Assembly: GCA_027854065.1 (NCBI GenBank)
Contig: JAQGEF010000010.1
Location: forward strand, 62,001-126,000
DNA length: 64,000 bases
Source of the DNA: Polluticaenibacter yanchengensis
Lineage (GTDB): Bacteria; Bacteroidota; Bacteroidia; Chitinophagales; Chitinophagaceae
Reading direction: 5' to 3'
A program made the translations under genes and the position numbers. Below the pieces are notes generated by a model. That model was not told the DNA's origin. It worked only from the letters and a program-made list of their open reading frames with translations, and did not search any database. Positions 62,362-64,000 of the stretch are shown piece after piece; the stretch's first letter is position 1, and every line of letters starts with the position of its first letter.

Positions 62362-64000
62362 TTAAAATGTAACATTTAATCCAATAACACCTTGTTTGGT
62401 TAACGGATAGCTTAATCCTCCATTCATTTCCGGATCGTAATCTTTCAATAAGTGGTGTCTGGCAACAACCAATGGGTTGGTAATCGTTGCATAAAAGCGC
62501 AATCTTTGAATAGAAGCTTTTTTAGCAATATTTGCCGGTAAAGTGTAACCCAAAGTAATGTTCTTGATCTTAATGAAAGAGCCATCTACAAAAGCTAAAC
62601 CATCAAATCCCGGCATTGTTGATGGTGCCATCAGGTTGTCCATTGCAGGAAAATCGTTTGATGGGTTTTCCGGCGTCCAATAATTGAAATGAGCGGGAAA
62701 CGTTCTTGACGGACTGGCATTAATTGAAAATGCACTTGGCTGATACCAACCAATCATGCTATATCTTATCATTTGTCCAAACCTTGCATAAGTGTAAATG
62801 CCTAAATCGAAATTTTTGTATTTAAAAGTATTTTGAATACCTAATGACCAATCCGGAGAATTGTGTCCTAAAGTTTGAAAATCATTATTGCTATAAGTGT
62901 ACCGGCTATTTGCTGCTGTTAATGACGGATTATACTTTAAGGCTTCCGTTAAATTAGTATAGTAGTAATTTTCAACACCATTAACCTCTTTTGTATATAC
63001 ACCATCTGCAACCTTTGTCATTCCAGGTACATTTACTTTTATATCGCCGGGACGTCTGCCAAATACAGCTGCATCGGCCTCTTCTCCAATTTGCCAAATA
63101 CCATCAATCTTATAATTTCTAAAAGACGATACAGGTTCTCCTAAGGTTAAAAAATAATCTCCTCTGGCAATATTATTAGCAGCGCCTCCGATTAGTTTAA
63201 GAACTTTTTCTCTGTTAAATGCAAATGCTGCAGACGTAGACCACTCAAAGTTTTTGCTTACAATATTTTTTGAGTTGATAGAAAGTTCAATCCCTTTATT
63301 ATTGGTTTCAGCAATATTTATATTTGTCAGATATTGAATACCTGGTCGATAAGTGCCATTGGTTATTGGAGAAGTTACCCCATAAATAACACCATTCGTT
63401 GCAGTATTATATACATCAAGCGCAATGTCAATTCTGTTTTTAAACAATGACGCGTCTATACCAATATTTGTATTGTACGATTTCTCCCATCCTAAACTAG
63501 GATTTGTTAAATATTGTGAGTTACGATAAATAGGTTGAGCCACTCCTCCTAAAGACATATTAGCACTTTCCAATACGGCAATAGAGCTAAACGGATCGAT
63601 ATTGGATACACCAGTAACACCCCAACCTACACGTACTTTTAAACTACTTAACCAACTTTGTGTTCCTTCCATAAAGTTCTCGTCAGAGATCCTCCATCCT
63701 GCAGATAATGCCGGGAAATTATCCCATCTGTTTTGGGAGTATAATACAGATGAACCATCTCTTCTAATGGATGCAGAAAACAAATACTTTCCTAAGTAGG
63801 AGTAGTTTACACGACCGATCAAACCATAAGTTTTGCTCATGGTATAGGCAGAGGTTGCCACTGTATTCAGTGGATCATTCTGCATATTGTACCATTTAAA
63901 ACTATTTGATACAATATTGCTTTGCCTCATAAAAGTATTTGTATTTGAATGGTTGTAATACGTACTTACACCTGTAAATGTGAAATCATGATCGTCTGCA
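62362..64000 (-). CDS. SusC/RagA family TonB-dependent receptor, C-terminal part (5' end outside window)
   Basis: The frame remains open to the right edge of the window, past the internal methionine at 63930, so the gene continues beyond 64000. The visible 546 residues are the beta-barrel of a SusC-like transporter. They show LGKYLFSASIRRDGSSVLYSQNRWDNFPALSAGWRISDE, SFIKIKNITLGYTLP and the terminal aromatic residue of QGVIGLNVTF, as in outer-membrane barrels. The carboxypeptidase-like domain and plug are outside. With the SusD gene 25 bp downstream it forms a standard SusCD pair. Confidence 0.95.
   Translation of the reverse strand, partial: ADDHDFTFTGVSTYYNHSNTNTFMRQSNIVSNSFKWYNMQNDPLNTVATSAYTMSKTYGLIGRVNYSYLGKYLFSASIRRDGSSVLYSQNRWDNFPALSAGWRISDENFMEGTQSWLSSLKVRVGWGVTGVSNIDPFSSIAVLESANMSLGGVAQPIYRNSQYLTNPSLGWEKSYNTNIGIDASLFKNRIDIALDVYNTATNGVIYGVTSPITNGTYRPGIQYLTNINIAETNNKGIELSINSKNIVSKNFEWSTSAAFAFNREKVLKLIGGAANNIARGDYFLTLGEPVSSFRNYKIDGIWQIGEEADAAVFGRRPGDIKVNVPGMTKVADGVYTKEVNGVENYYYTNLTEALKYNPSLTAANSRYTYSNNDFQTLGHNSPDWSLGIQNTFKYKNFDLGIYTYARFGQMIRYSMIGWYQPSAFSINASPSRTFPAHFNYWTPENPSNDFPAMDNLMAPSTMPGFDGLAFVDGSFIKIKNITLGYTLPANIAKKASIQRLRFYATITNPLVVARHHLLKDYDPEMNGGLSYPLTKQGVIGLNVTF

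Overview
The window looks like a contiguous chromosomal piece of an AT-rich Bacteroidota, most probably a Chitinophagaceae-like bacterium. The evidence is a SusC/SusD pair, type IX secretion system (T9SS) sorting domains of types A and B, PorP/SprF and PorE-like genes, a DUF3276 gene, a TtIDH-like isocitrate dehydrogenase, and promoters of the Bacteroidota -7 form TAnnTTTG. Genus and species cannot be told from the sequence alone.

Layout. 0-8.3 kb is housekeeping: the end of rplO, secY (closed by a terminator, so the ribosomal-protein operon stops here), pepE, ftsH, rsfS, birA, a small HExxH protein and uvrC. 8.3-13 kb holds a multidomain T9SS-exported pectinesterase with LacI-type operator palindromes upstream, flanked by repeat-rich intergenic DNA. 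13-18 kb carries greA, a 2-hydroxyacid dehydrogenase, rsmA and the histidine genes hutI-hutG. 17.9-29.1 kb is a loose surface-polysaccharide region (nucleotide-sugar epimerase, Wza-like export lipoprotein, Wzc-like tyrosine kinase with an uninterrupted Tyr-Gly tail, glycosyltransferase, O-antigen ligase-like protein, kdsA). It is interspersed with a GH13 enzyme, a lone MoxR ATPase, an acyl-CoA thioesterase and tRNA-Ala(GGC). 29.1-31.7 kb has an M15 peptidase, a YraN protein, a histidine-kinase remnant and a long AT-rich gap.

31.7-37.7 kb encodes a 1658-residue secreted repeat protein followed 11 bp later by a 343-residue protein that has the T9SS type A signal the large one lacks. After icd and a DUF3276 gene, 40.2-57.1 kb is a cell-surface block read leftwards: a 2982-residue beta-helix adhesin, a 1374-residue PKD adhesin, PorP/SprF and a PorE-like OmpA lipoprotein-type protein. 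The two giant proteins share an IgGFc-binding-like module and type B (CHU_C) sorting domains, so the block reads as an adhesin-plus-export locus. A histidine kinase/NarL regulator pair is divergent from it, and a SusD/SusC pair runs off the right edge.

Between the genes there is unusual repeat structure: four copies of a GC-rich intergenic mosaic repeat, four ATATACC-N4-GGTATAT palindromes, a long GC-rich hairpin at 23.7 kb, and nested repeats at 42.4-42.75 kb. The strongest candidates for something undescribed are the adhesin/PorP/PorE-like block, the 1658/343-residue pair, and the repeat family. No CRISPR array, insertion sequence or recognised defence system was found.
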